NCBI GenBank assembly: GCA_963678675.1
Contig: OY783198.1
Span: 7,135,001-7,199,000, forward strand
Direction: 5' to 3'
Source of the DNA: Xiphydria camelus
Lineage: Eukaryota > Arthropoda > Insecta > Hymenoptera > Xiphydriidae
Length of the DNA stretch: 64,000 bases
Made by a program: the position numbers and the translations under genes. The notes under the pieces were generated by a model, which worked only from the letters and a program-made list of their open reading frames with translations, did no database searches and was not told where the DNA came from. Every line of letters starts with the position of its first letter. The first letter of the stretch is position 1. Positions 12,045 through 24,157 of the stretch are shown piece after piece.

Positions 12045-13118
12045 TATAGTCATGGAAGCGCAGTGTAAAGGGGGAGGAGAGCGGGTGAGAAAGGTAAAAC
12101 ATTTACTCCGTGCGTATATCGTGTTGCGGAGCAATTAATTACGTTGGCTTTTGCATAATTGCCTTTTTGCCCGATTGGCAGGAACGTCAAGGGTCACTTC
12201 ACAAAAATGTACGCGACGTCGGCAAATTGGGTTGCGGTTTAATTGACCGCGGTCGCATGGTGACGCGACATTAAAAAATCATTCTGCTCCGAGTGGATGG
12301 TTTTCGGGTTGGAGAGCTGTACAGAAATAGACTGCGATGTGGATCTACCGGGTCATCCTTTACACTAAAGGCCGAAATTACGGGCAAGTCGAATAAACTT
12401 ATTGCAGGTAATTCACCTTTCACCCCGGAAGTGGTAGCTATTTTAAACGCAGGCCCTCTGCATAATAAGTTTCCCTTGAGCATTTTAATGTTTCCTCGGT
12501 TTCATCTCCATCTCACGTCTAAATCGGAATCAGAACAAATCAGAATTTAATTCACATCAGGTCGTATGCGTGTACGGTACGCCGTTTTATTTTTTAATGA
12601 CACAAAAGAAATTTCGCCAAATATACCTACTCGTAAATAATGACTCATAAATCCCGACATATAATAATAATTCGATAAATTAAAATGACGCTGGGACATA
12701 ATAAAAATTTATCGAATTATTATTATGTGTGGCATATTAAAAACTTGGAATGAGAAGAACTTCGGAATGTGTATAGGGGAAAAGCTTTTCAATAAAAGAG
12801 TATCGAAATGTCAATTCTGATATATGCCAATTTCAGAGTAATTCCCTTTACTTCTTCCTCGATTGTTTCTAGCTCTTTTCCTCGATAAATTCATCACTAT
12901 TGAAAAGAAAAAGGAAATATATTGAAAAGTCATTCATTTCATTTCCGCAGCATTTTTTCGTTGGTTTTAATATCCGGCGTGAATCCCAGCTCTTTCCCAA
13001 AATGTTTCAGAAGACCCTGGAAAATAAACATACGACTGCGCGAAACTGAACCTCCTAGAAATGTCAAAAGCCTTTCTCGCTCTTCGGGATCCAATCTTCG
13101 TCACTCCCAGCGATCGCG
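12045..13118. other. Upstream region of the LRRC43-like gene
   Basis: No coding exon recognised. It contains the small AT palindrome at 12661-12726. It probably holds the promoter and any 5' UTR of the gene starting at 13119, but I see no diagnostic core-promoter element. Confidence 0.5.
12661..12726. repeat. Short AT-rich palindrome
   Basis: ATAATAATAATTCGATAAAT at 12661 is inverted at 12707-12726, with a loop of about 26 bp. It lies about 400 bp upstream of the LRRC43-like start codon. Confidence 0.75.
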
Positions 13119-15408
13119 ATGGACGACCTCACACCCGAGGAAATAATTCGTCGTTTGGAGTATCATCGACGGCACGATCCCAATTGGCGGGACGTTATAA
13201 ATAAACGAATCTACGATCACGTCATCTGGAGCGATCAGTGCAAATTTTTGAACGGCTCGAAACCGAAGAAAGAAATCAGTTTCGACGAATGCTTCGATCT
13301 CAAGATTCGTAAGAGTATGCTGGGACTGTTCCTCGATAGCGATGAGGAACCAGCTTCCAGGTGAGGCGATTCTTTGGTCGGTATATAGTTACCCTTGAAG
13401 AATGATGAATTACTGCAAAGGGACATTCGCGAGGCGATCTTAGGGGTCTTGGAGTATGACACGAAGAGTTTCAGTAGCTCGCAATGGGAACTCTGGGAGA
13501 GGAGAAATGATTTTACCGAAGAAAATCTTCGAGATCTGGTTACTGACGCAATTTTGAGGAACGTCAAGATCGATCGTGGTTTTTTGGAGCAAAAATTAGT
13601 TTCATTAAGGCTTCTAGGTGCTCAGGTACCTAAGCTCGTTATAAAAATTGCAATAAATGTATACAAGCTAGAATAGGTGAAAGCATCTGAATCTGATTGC
13701 ATCTGTAACGTTTATTAATACTTGAAAAGATGACAAAAGTGGATAAAAGCCTTAGAAAATTCAGGCACTTGCAAGTTCTATCGCTAACGCTCAACTGGAT
13801 AGAAGACCTGAAAGGTAACGTCTTACCAAGGGGGCTGAAGATGCTGCAATTGGCCAATAATCGTATCTGGACCCTGAAGAACTTGATTGAAGGAGCTCCG
13901 AAGGGACTGATCTATCTCGGAATGTCGAATAACCAACTGAGAGATGGTAGGTTCATCGTTAACTTGACATTCTACAAAAAAGTAAAAAGCCGGGTTTTTT
14001 TAACAAGCCGAACGAAGCTTTCCCATATGTCTGCCCATAGAGCCTGGCATTGGATTCCTTTCTCGCGCTCTATTTCGCTCCCGCTTTTTTTCCCCCACTT
14101 CGAATTTAAACAAACATTTTATATCTCCTTCTCCATCTCTCTCGTTTGCTCATACCGCGTGTCACGTGTGATATGAATAATTTAGGTGCAGCCCGAGCGG
14201 TTCGCACGTGTATCTAACCCGACAATCGGCCTTCCGGTGCCATTAAAACTGATTCGTCGATAGACGGGGATATACCATCACCTATAACGATTTATCGAGT
14301 GTTCCTCGCGAAGGCTCGTTGCTATCGTTTACCGAGAATGACAAATGCGTACACGCGTAGTACAAGTAGAGAATCCGTTACCAATCACAAGCAGATATTT
14401 TTACTTATACTGAAAAAAGCATTAAGTTCTTTCAACTAAATTGTTTAGTTGAAGGTTAAATTTCATTGATTGGATTGTATACAGGGTGTAATGGCCAAGA
14501 GAGCTGAAACAGGAGGTTCTGAAAAATGGGGCTCGTAGGGAGTCGTGCCATTGGTTAGTGTATTAATTCTGAAAAGAATTAGGCTCCTTTTGTTTCAGTT
14601 CTCTTAGCCATTATACTCTGTATAGATGGAATAACTAAATTTGTTCGTTTCATTCAATAAAATTCGTTTCGTTGGTAGATGTAGTCAGTTCAACTTCACG
14701 GCTTTGTTAAATTAATCCGAGCTTGTTTGTTTCAACAAATATTTTTATCAGACGAACAGCATAAGTACAGCGTCAACTACACTAACAATAAGAAAAAAAA
14801 TCGATTGACTCAACTATATTTTGTGGTTACGGGCGGGCAACTAAATACGAGTATATAGTTATTTGAACAAATATTTGGTTGAGCAGCTAAGTATTTGGTT
14901 ACTTCAACTAAATTTTAGTTACTTAAACCGCAAAATTGTTGAGGTAACTATATATTTAGTTGGCCACCCGAGAAGTTATGGTTTGCCAAATTTAATTAAA
15001 TCAAACGATTTTTTTTCTCGGTGTATTAACCCGTTCTTTGGTATACCTGTAGATAGATACATTAATATAATATAAACACATATAACTAAAAATAATAAGG
15101 GTAACAAAATTATATGTAATTTTAGGAAAAACAATCGCATATCCAATCCATAAAGAATCCGTTTCTCCATTTTTTTGTCACAAATATTCACTGAAATACT
15201 TTTACTAAAAAAAAATGAGCCGATTAATAAGACATCATAATAAAATTAACAAGCATTACAGCAGTTTCACTTCGAAACCCGGACTTATGTACATCTACAT
15301 TCCCCGCCACCCCTCGCCAAATGCACGCATTACACTGAGAGCGGGACGCGTATGCACCCGGGTGCAGGTACGAGTCGACGGGGGCGAGCCGTGCATATGT
15401 ACACGCGA

Positions 15409-15465
<57 letters not shown>

Positions 15466-18400
15466 CGCTATTTCTTTTTCCCATACGTGATACCGGCGTC
15501 GTCGAGTGCCTAATTGAAAGAGACGTATGGGCTGTGCGGCGCGGTGATTTGTGTGGAGCTGCATAACGTAATTACGATCCGCGGACTGTCGACACGGGAC
15601 ACATACGCGACATGTCCATACGGGAGGAATTTCCCTCCCTCCCTGATGAAACGACATCCTGTAGACGCGCCGACCATCTCTCATAAAAACGACGAAATAA
15701 CGACGCGAATGCCGCGGCAACATTGCGGTACAGTTACGTGATCGACGACTGCATTAACGTGGCGAATCGTTTTCTCGTAATTTCATCTGGGAAGGTGCGC
15801 CATTTATTTGCCATGCGGCTTGATCCGTCGTATTCCCTTTATTCGAATACCATGAGCTGCGGTCGCTTCGATTTTTGGTTTTAATGTTATAGATTACGTC
15901 CTTTTCTTTGATTTTAATTGATTGATTCTGAAACAGGAGAGGAGCCTAATTCTGTTCAGAATTAGTACGTTGATCAGTAACATGACTTCCTATCGTCGCT
16001 ACAATGCCAAACTCACGAATGTGCTACGTTTAACCCTTTAAGGAGCAAAACTTTTTTCTCTTTAAAATGCCTGCTTTTTTAGGTGATAAAGTTTATTAGG
16101 CATAAATAAGATAAACACATTGTTGGAAAAAAAAATTATATAAAAAACTACAGTTTTTGTCTAAGCGGTGGTCCCTCTTTGGACTATTGGACATTCAGGA
16201 AGTCAAACATTATACTATAGTTTATGTAAAATCATAGTATTATCGACTGTAATGGAGGTGGTCCTTATAGGGACCACCGATATACACCCGTGCTCACGGA
16301 ATCTGTCGCTGGTGACTTTTTTTAAACCTTATTTTTAAACGTACTAACCAGTGAACAATTAATTCTCATGCCCTCATTAGCTACGGTGACGTCTACTCTC
16401 GTTAATGAAAGCACGAGGATTGATTAATCATTGGTTAGTACGTTTAAAAATAACATTTAAAAAAAGTTACCAGCGACAGATTCCGTGAGCCCGGGTGTAC
16501 ATAAAGGGTTAAGCTATGCAGATTCGTGAGTTTGGCATTGTAGCGACGCTGTGCTCTCTGTTCCTCGGAACCCACTCGGCTGTCAAATTTTTGTCAAAGT
16601 GAAGGGATCGTAGAAGGTCATGCCATTAGTACTAACATAAACTCTGAACAGAATTAGGCTCCTCTTATTTCAGCTCTCTTGGCTATTTCACCCTACATAC
16701 TATTGGACTAATTAGTATTTCATCATTCGATACTATTGTACTAGGATTTAATTCGAATTAAATCTCTGGAACACCAAGTCTGAATATTGCCAGAGTCAAG
16801 CTTAACCCCTTGACCCCGGGCCGCGTATTCGGCGAGCTAAATGATGCAAGTGATGCATCACCGGGGTCTAGGGATTAAGGAATAATTAGAGAATGAATTC
16901 GTTTAGTACCTATCACACACATTTGGAATATTTAGAACTCCGTGAACTACCTAAAAAATTTAATTTTAATATCAAAATAGCTATTTTTTAATATATTTTT
17001 TTCAATATAGCATAATATTAAATTGATTTTGCCTATAAACCCATTAGTATATTTCATAGATACTTTATAACTATTGATTTTATAGGGATAAATAAAGGAA
17101 CTACAGCCCCCTACAGAACTCATCCCCTCACATAAGTATCTCTAATCAGACCTTTATAAGCCATCCTTGCTAAGCACGTATTTAAAAACGAATACCCCAC
17201 CCTTATACCGTATATACGTCCTTTCATCCTAAAAATCCAATAGTTAATTACCTTACAAAACCTTTGCGAGTTTTTCACGAAAATCGAGGAAGACCCTTAG
17301 AGTATCGAAAAAAAATTCGATTTACGTCGAGGTTTATTTCGCGTGATGAGTGCGTCTGCTCGGATACCTACGCTGCACGTCTACTAATGGTAGATTAACA
17401 TTTTACCTTAAATCCCTTTCATCGCTTTCTAACAGGGGATTACGCGGGATAATCTCTCCCTGCATCCGTTGTCGGATTATGCCACTCAAAACTGACCGTC
17501 CGAATTTAACCGGGCAGCGAACCCTGCATGAGGAGGATGCATCTCGAAAGTTTATTTTGCGCTAACAATCGGAGATGAGCGATGAGGATCCTAAATCCGG
17601 TGCTCGTCTAATTTTTGTTGCCTGTTGATATTCACAATCATTCTTAACCCTCCGTGGTCACACGTTTATACAGTTCCGTGATGGTCACACATGGGTCAAA
17701 TGGACCCAATCGATCTTTAAATAATAGCCACATGAACAACATCCGTCCAATTTAGACCGTTAAATTATGGAACATTCTCCGAACATTATAGAATATTAAA
17801 TCACCGTGTCTACTGAAGAAATAAAAGGATGACATGTTCAAAAACGATCGTGAATATGTGGATGCGTGAAAAATGAGCTGCGTCACTAAAAGTGTCATAA
17901 CTTCTTTATTTTTTTAATTTTCCTAATAAAGTCTATGGATTATTCTCATAAGATATGGTATTTTAAAGCAATAAATATTTCTATAGTGCAGGCAAGAAGG
18001 TTAGCAGTACGAGTTTTAAGAAAAAGCTATTCAATCCGAGAATTAACGAGGGTTTAACCATGATAGTAAAAAAAAAAGTACAGTCAGCTTTAAAATTGAA
18101 GTCTGAATGAAGTGGACCTTTGGTGACCACAGAGGGTTTAAAGAATAGAACTTTTTATTTACTTTCCCATATGACAAACTATCTACGAAAGGGTTCAAAA
18201 ATAGGTTCTAGAATGATGAGAATAATTGAGGTGCTCACGTGCAAAACCGGATATATCCACTTTTTACAAAAAATCTTGTTTTGGTGGTTTCCGAATATAG
18301 GTCGTGATATCTATAGGTGCATATATTCGTCTACAGCTAAAACCGTATAAATCCCTTTAATATTGTTAAATGAATTTCGACATTTGGAGCAAAACCGGTT

Positions 18401-21400
18401 ATATCCAAATTTCGCCTGGACGAAGAGACGGCAAAACATATTTAATTTCTTTTGTTCTTTTTGCAACTACTACTTGAATAACTTACTTGTTTCGTTTATT
18501 TAAAAAAAAATAAATATTTTTTTACTCAATGTGTCTCATTTGTGTGCAAAACCGGATATATCCAATGTTTTTTGCCAATAACGCCGAGTTGTTTACTTTT
18601 TTAACAAAAAAAATATACGTCAATCAGTTGATCAAACCCATTAAATTAAAACTATTTTGTCAAAATAATACCATTTTTAAAAATAAATGTGTAGTGTTTT
18701 TCGTATCTCCTGAAAAAATGTGTGAAAGTGGATGTATCCGGTTATGCACGCGAGCTCCTCAATTACCCCCCCCCCCCCTTTTATCGTCCTCTTCACCTCA
18801 ACTCCACTAGAACTATTTTTTACATCAATCAGAAGTGTACGGATCGTCGAGCAACTACATATACAGGGTGTCCCAGAAAATACACGCCAAACTATACGGA
18901 GCGTCTGTCACATTCACCACTATTGAGATGACCGATGTCTTTCGGACTGAAACGTCTATTCGGTTCGTGTCTGGGCTGTCGGTATTACCACCGAATTTTA
19001 GAGAATCATCTTGGATCGGGTGCGTCTACCGATATGCAAAAGGCTACGCTGGCGTGTATTTTCTGGGACACCCTGTAGGCATTGATACGAACTCCCACGA
19101 ACCACCGCGACTAGCAAAGTACATCAATGCGAATATAAACGTGGATTAAGAGTTTTTATCAACCCCGTACCGACGTCAGACTCCCGACTCGGTCGTCTTC
19201 TGATCGGATTAGTAACCGGGGTGACTGCTTCACCTATCCACGGGTTTGAGGATGCATTAGAGCAATTGCAGAGTGGTCCTGAGAGGATAGCTGATGCTTA
19301 GCGGAAGAGCAGCGGCGAGGAAGAGGGCGGGAGGGGGATGCAACATTAATACATCCCGTGGTCTCTCCCTTCGACCACTCTAATAGACTACTGAGCCCTC
19401 CGCTTCTTCATTATGTATGACCTCCCTCCCCTTTGTACGTGAGGCGGCTTTTACGGGAAATTTTGAGAAAACACTCTTCGAAATGACGTGTATATCGCCC
19501 TGATTATTGCTTCGGCTCACACCGCGCGACGGGAACTACGACCCGTACCTTCTAGTAGTCGGGAACTCGAGTGAAACCCTTTTGCCGAACCTTCTTGTAC
19601 CTTGTACCTGCTTTGCATTTCATACGAAGTGCGACGAGGAGCGAATCGAACTTTGAACCTTTTCAGACGAGGAACTCCACCTGTTAGCGAGAGCTTTCAA
19701 CGAGCTGAAAGTGTTGGACTTGGAAGGGAACGACCTGAGCAACCTCGCTGATATGACGGAAGCTCTGAAATCGATGGCGACTCTACGCGCTTTGGTGCTG
19801 GAGGGGAACCCATGCTCGGTATGATACCGACGAACGTAGGACGCGGAAAGCTCCCTTATCGACTTAGGGAAGCTCTAGTACCCGAGGCACGAACGCGATG
19901 ATAAGTGACCGTCTTCCGCTCTGGTATAAAGTTTAGCAAAAGATGGTATAGAGGCGACATAGGGATCTCGAAACGAATCTTACACCCCCTATTTTATCCC
20001 CTTAAGGGATACATTTCCAAAAATCCTGAAACGTGTCTTTTTTAATTTCTAACCGAAAGGTCAAATGCCAATCTTCATAGATCAAACTTCAAAAATGATG
20101 ATTTTTCATACAAACTTACATCCCTTATTTTACCACCTTAGGAGAAGAATTTTGTAAAATTCTTTCTTAATGGGTGCTTACGCCCCAAAAGGAACGTAAC
20201 GTCCAAATTTCATATAATTAGCTTCACTGGTTTCGACTCGTATACAAATTGTATTTTTTTTTAATATGAATGTTTAATGAACTATTTATGTTCATTGGGG
20301 ATATTTCAAATACAGGATTTTACGAGAACAAATCTTTTGCTATCATAGATTACTATAGGTGTAATACCTTCCAAATGCAATTAGTGCGAAGCTTAAGTAC
20401 ATAAGCAATTGAATTCGACTGATGTAATAATAGTTGCTAGATTGCAACGATTTTAAGAAAAAAAAATACTGAAGACTGCTTTAGTTTTAATGCATCAATA
20501 ATATTTATACGAATCTTACTATCAACTCCAGGCGTTCTTTGCTTTTTAATTAGGTCCTTCCAAATTACAAGAACGTCGTCCAGTGTGCACTACCACGCCT
20601 AATATATTTGGACAACGTTAAATTAAAATCAGAAGACACAAATAAAAAATCCTGCTTTTTTGATGACGAAGAGATACCCGCGCCCGCACTTTTCATGTAC
20701 GTCTACAGGATCATGAATCTAGAGAAACCTCCGAAGCAAAAGGTTCGAAAGGAAAAATTCCAATTCCAACAAAAAAATTTCACGCACTCGCGTTCTATTC
20801 ATGCTTCACTTACTTCGGCAGAACGTGAACTTCATCTACTTCTTCGAGGTGGAACTTCCTCTACTGGATCCCGATCTCTCCTCGAGAGAAGAGATCGAGG
20901 AGATCCTGGAGGAAAGTGCAAAAGAATTGAGGAGTGAAAAAAGTACATTAGGAAAGGAAGATAAAAATGAGGTGAATGAAAATGAGGAGCAGCGAGATGA
21001 GAAAGTGGAAAATTCGAAATCAAGAAAAGTCGATTCGACGAAGAAAGAGCCCCAAGAAAAAAGACAAAAGGAGAAACTTTCTTCTATATACAGTTTTGAA
21101 GATGTTTATCAAGAAGAATTGAAGGTGAAAGAGATGGAAAAATCGTTCCAGAAAAATATTACTCTCAAATGATCGTTTCTCAAGAAGCCTTTAATTTTCC
21201 CTCAGAATCCACCTCGCGTTACTTCGTTCAAAAGCAAGGAATTTGAATATAACGACTTCATCTACTCTAATGAACCACTTTTGGAGGTGCTGCCAATCAA
21301 CGGTGATTTAAAACTATTGAGGGATACCTTCCAGTCTGTTATCACTGTAAGGCTCGTCTGCCAAAAGGTGAATCTAAAATTATTTCGTTCACATCATTCT

Positions 21401-22195
21401 AATATTTTATAATTGTGCTAGTTAAAATATTAATTTCGACCTATTAAATAATACCAATGATTTATACCAAAAAACGATGCTCTTCACTCTCGTCAATCTC
21501 CCACAAATATTCGTTTCAGGTGATCCGAGATGAGAAACAAAAAAAGGCCAAAGCTAAACAGAGCGATTCCGAAATTGAAGTAAATAAATTAATCATCTTT
21601 GCCATGTTTAACCTAATATCAACTACTTCCGTGGTATAAATGTTCTGCTAAAGCTGCAAAGGATTAAAAATCTCATTTTATAGGAAGAAATTAAGAGGAG
21701 AAAGATTCAAGCAAAAATCATCCTGTGCAAATTTACCTGTTCTTTGAAGAACGTATCGTGGGCCGATCGATCGCTAGATTTCTCATGGTCCTGTGACCAG
21801 CCCGAAAATCAACCCGCTACAACCTGCGATCCTGGTAAATAAATTTAAAAAACAGACCTCCCAATCCTGTCAAAGCCTAGCGATTGCTAATTTAAAACGT
21901 ACGCCTCTTCAGGGAGTCTGGCCCTACTGAATTACGTCGTGGAAAAATCCACGTCGAAGTCGATCAAATCCACAACGCAGAAGAGTAGAGATGAGATTGA
22001 CGTCAAAGACTCCCTGCCACTTCCGAAGCTATTTACCGTTCAGGTTAGCGAAAACAATCAAATGTTGTTTTTCTTTCGGAAGGTTGAGTAATCGTCGACT
22101 TCCTCCCTGGTCAGGTCGGTTTCGGTGTTCGAAGGCACCCCGAATTCCAGCCTTTGTCGATATCAAATCCTGTCAGCCAGAAAAGGAAAAAATAG
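13119..22195 (+). CDS. LRRC43: Leucine-rich repeat-containing protein 43-like, 11 exons
   Basis: Inferred exons: 13119-13360, 13421-13625, 13730-13946, 19667-19818, 20554-20742, 20822-21124, 21206-21367, 21520-21579, 21684-21834, 21913-22043, 22115-22195. All have GT-AG borders and matching phases, giving about 630 codons; vertebrate LRRC43 is of similar size. Leucine-rich repeats span residues of about 160-270 (SLRKFRHLQVLSLTLNWIED, then LKMLQLANNRI, LIYLGMSNNQL, LKVLDLEGNDL, LRALVLEGNPC), followed by the capping segment LPNYKNVVQCALPRLIYLD. Exon 6 is rich in Glu and Lys and probably unstructured. There is no signal peptide or membrane span, so it is likely intracellular; vertebrate relatives are linked to ciliated tissue and testis. 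The 5.7-kb third intron is packed with foldback elements. The first intron's acceptor (13420) was chosen by phase. Another LRR protein of the same architecture is the alternative. Confidence 0.83.
14480..14622. mobile_element. Foldback MITE family H, copy 1 (intronic)
   Basis: The ends TACAGGGTGTAATGGCCAAG and CATTATACTCTGTA are inverted, with subterminal GAGCTGAAACAGGAGG and CTCCTTTTGTTTCAG. A second copy, broken by another insertion, lies at 15930-16698. It is inside intron 3 of the LRRC43-like gene. Confidence 0.7.
15412..15462. repeat. (GT)n microsatellite
   Basis: About 25 GT dinucleotides in intron 3 of the LRRC43-like gene. Open frames crossing it on both strands are artefacts of the repeat. 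Confidence 0.95.
15930..16698. mobile_element. Foldback MITE family H, copy 2, split by a nested element
   Basis: The outer arms (GAAACAGGAG..CCTAATTCTGTTCAGAATTA, and the inverted CTGAACAGAATTAGGCTCC near 16643) match family H. A second arm pair, CTACAATGCCAAACTCACGAA near 16000 and its inverse near 16525, surrounds the inserted element at 16030-16512. Confidence 0.7.
16030..16512. mobile_element. TTAA-type element nested in family H
   Basis: It begins TTTAACCCTTTA and ends AAAGGGTTAA, with TTAA at both borders as in piggyBac-like elements. Its right half holds a strong inverted repeat at 16283-16500 (arm core CACGGAATCTGTCGCTGGT) with loop AACAATTAATT..AATTGATTAATC. It also contains the short inverted GGTGGTCC..GGACCACC near 16257-16279. 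Confidence 0.65.
16802..16878. mobile_element. Small TTAA-type palindrome
   Basis: TTAACCCCTTGACCCCGGG at the left and CACCGGGGTCTAGGGATTAA at the right are inverted. The size and ends resemble the element at 27995-28088. Confidence 0.6.
17644..18141. mobile_element. TTAA-flanked MITE, 0.5 kb
   Basis: TTAACCCTCCGTGGTCAC at 17644 is inverted at the right end (GGTGACCACAGAGGGTTTAA). TTAA plus CCC..GGG ends fit a non-autonomous piggyBac-type element. No coding capacity. Located in intron 3 of the LRRC43-like gene. Confidence 0.65.
18224..18764. mobile_element. MITE with repeated internal motif
   Basis: Arms of about 40 bp (AATTGAGGTGCTCACGTGCA, inverted at 18725-18764). The motif GCAAAACCGG(A/T)TATATCCA occurs near 18240, 18391 and 18546, plus an inverted, slightly changed copy near 18728. 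Repeated subterminal motifs are typical binding-site arrays of DNA elements. A poly-C tract lies just after the right end. Confidence 0.65.
18862..19077. mobile_element. MITE family A, copy 1
   Basis: TACAGGGTGTCCCAGAAAAT at the left is inverted at the right end (ATTTTCTGGGACACCCTGTA), giving TIRs of about 26 bp ending in ACACGCC. The family recurs at 44091-44618 and 57623-57792. It lies 590 bp before exon 4 of the LRRC43-like gene. Confidence 0.8.
19955..20240 (-). repeat. Dispersed repeat F, copy 1 (intronic)
   Basis: The reverse complement is collinear with 53180-53580. Shared landmarks are CTTTCGGTTAGAAATTAA, GGATTTTTGG and TGTAAATTTGTATG or close variants. It sits in intron 4 of the LRRC43-like gene. 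Superfamily unknown. Confidence 0.6.
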
Positions 22196-22892
22196 GTAAA
22201 CGATAAGATTTTAACTCGGCAAAGACTCGAGAAATTTCAAGGCTTAAGCTCACTTCCGTTTCACTGAATTCAACCACTGACGTAGCTCAGGTAGTGTCTA
22301 ATGTACCAAAATCTAAGCACCCCAGTTCCAGGAAGGCTGATTGAAATTAATCTCCAAAGAAAATTAAAGTCAGGGTTAACATTACACCGCCATAGGATCG
22401 ACCTTGAATCGGATACCATTGAATCGGATTCCTCGTAAGTTTCGTTGACTCATTCGGAAAAGCCATCGGAAAGTTTTTCGTCGCTCCATATAATTTGTCC
22501 ACTATTTTTTTTCAGTACCTACCTATTAGCATAATCTGCAACGCGATTACAGTCAATTTATGTGGCAACGCTCTGAGCCGAGCGGCGATTACATGGTCGT
22601 AGGGGAGTACTGACGCGTGTAATGCGCATCAATCTACAGTTGCGGACGGTCCGCTGAGTAGCGAGTGGCTAAGAAGATCTCAATCACTGGAACATTTTTC
22701 GCGACAAATCTGGTAGGGAGATCCAACATTGCGCCGTGTGGAAGAGAACATGACGGAATTGGCGTAACGCTCGGAAGTAGGACGTTGATAGGAACCAAGT
22801 TCCGCTCAGTTTTGTGACGCGTTGAAGAAGCGACCGCCAAGGGCAGAAAATGAAAGTGAGTGAAGCTTGCGAGAATTTTTGTCAAGAACGAC
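22196..22892. other. Spacer downstream of the LRRC43-like gene
   Basis: Expected to hold the 3' UTR and the space before the transporter gene. No coding run and no clear polyadenylation hexamer recognised. Confidence 0.5.
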
Positions 22893-23163
22893 ACTGAGAC
22901 GAATAATTGCTAGTGTCAACAAAATATATCTTGAATCAAGAACGTATGATCTTACAAATTTTTGGCAATGCAGATGATTGATCGAAGAATATATAGTCTT
23001 GATTCGAAAATACCTTCGTTGGAACAACAAATTCTTGGAGCCTATTACTGGAGCCTATCAAATATTTATTCGCACGAAGAAAATCATGGCTTGACTCTGG
23101 AATTATATCATGTTTTTGATTAAAGAAAACATTTTCTTGATAGCAGCAATTATTTCTCTCAGT
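22893..23163 (+). mobile_element. MITE family E, copy 2
   Basis: See 3947-4238. Left end ACTGAGACGAATAATTGC; right end ATTATTTCTCTCAGT. A family D element abuts its right end, as at copy 1. Confidence 0.65.
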
Positions 23164-23735
23164 ATAGGGGAGACCCGGTCAAGATGATCCCTCTAAGGTT
23201 CAAATCGATAGAGCTTAGTGACGGGAAAAGGTAAAATTCTACAATTTTGCATACATCTAGTTCTGTTATTCAGTTACAGCGTGTAATTTTTTCAAAACTA
23301 TTTGTTTGAACAAAATAAAGTTATAGTTACAATTGTAAAGTAGTGTAAAGGGGAAAACTATTACATTGTGTGTTTTTTTCAAAACTTTTTGTTCAATTTA
23401 AACAAAGTTATAATTAAAATTGTAAAGTAGTATAAAGAGAAATACTGACTTTCATTTTATTCACAACATTGCAGAATGATGAGATTGGAGTACAGTTAAA
23501 TAACAGAATGAAATAAACAGGATGCTTACCTTACATCCGGTTACCGAAGAATAAATTTTATGTAATTGTTGAACGACGATATTTTAGCGGGTGCTACTAC
23601 ATGAGTTATTCGAGAACTATATTAGGAACATATTGCCGTATCGATCCGGTAGTTTTCGTCATTATTGACACCAAAATCACGGGGAAATCATTTTACCTAA
23701 AGGGACTTCTTTTTGCCTCGGTCTCCTCTACTCTG
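23164..23735 (-). mobile_element. MITE family D, copy 2
   Basis: The reverse complement of 4239-4788. It begins ATAGGGGAGACCCGGTCAAG and ends GCCTCGGTCTCCTCTACTC. Its right edge is only about 80 bp before the transporter start codon, so it may supply promoter or 5' UTR sequence. Confidence 0.65.
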
Positions 23736-23815
23736 ATCTTTCGAGCGGCGAAGGGAAATGTATCTTGGGTCGAGATTTTGGAAAGAACAGGTGCATAAAA
23801 TGTCTTGATTAGGAG

Positions 23816-24116
23816 ATGAAGGAGAACGAAAAAACAACGACCCCGGAAAGGGGTTCCTGGGCTAATAAGACGGAGTTTCTGCTGTCTTGCGCCGGTTACG
23901 CCATCGGTATAGGGAACGTATGGAGATTTCCCTATCTGTGTTACAGAAATGGCGGAGGTAACGGAATCGTTTCGATCTCTTTTTTAAAAGGAATGTTTCG
24001 AGAATGTGAATCGAAGAATCCAGACTGCAATAAAAATCTTGTGCTTCATGCGCGCGAGTTATCTACTTCAAAATTTAAGGTCAAAAGCTGAAAAACCCAA
24101 GGACTAAACCCAAGCT

Positions 24117-24157
<41 letters not shown>

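Noticed and set aside
15224..15723. Open frames across the GT repeat, 86-142 codons
   Set aside because: They are dominated by dinucleotide-repeat-encoded His-Thr or Val-Cys runs.
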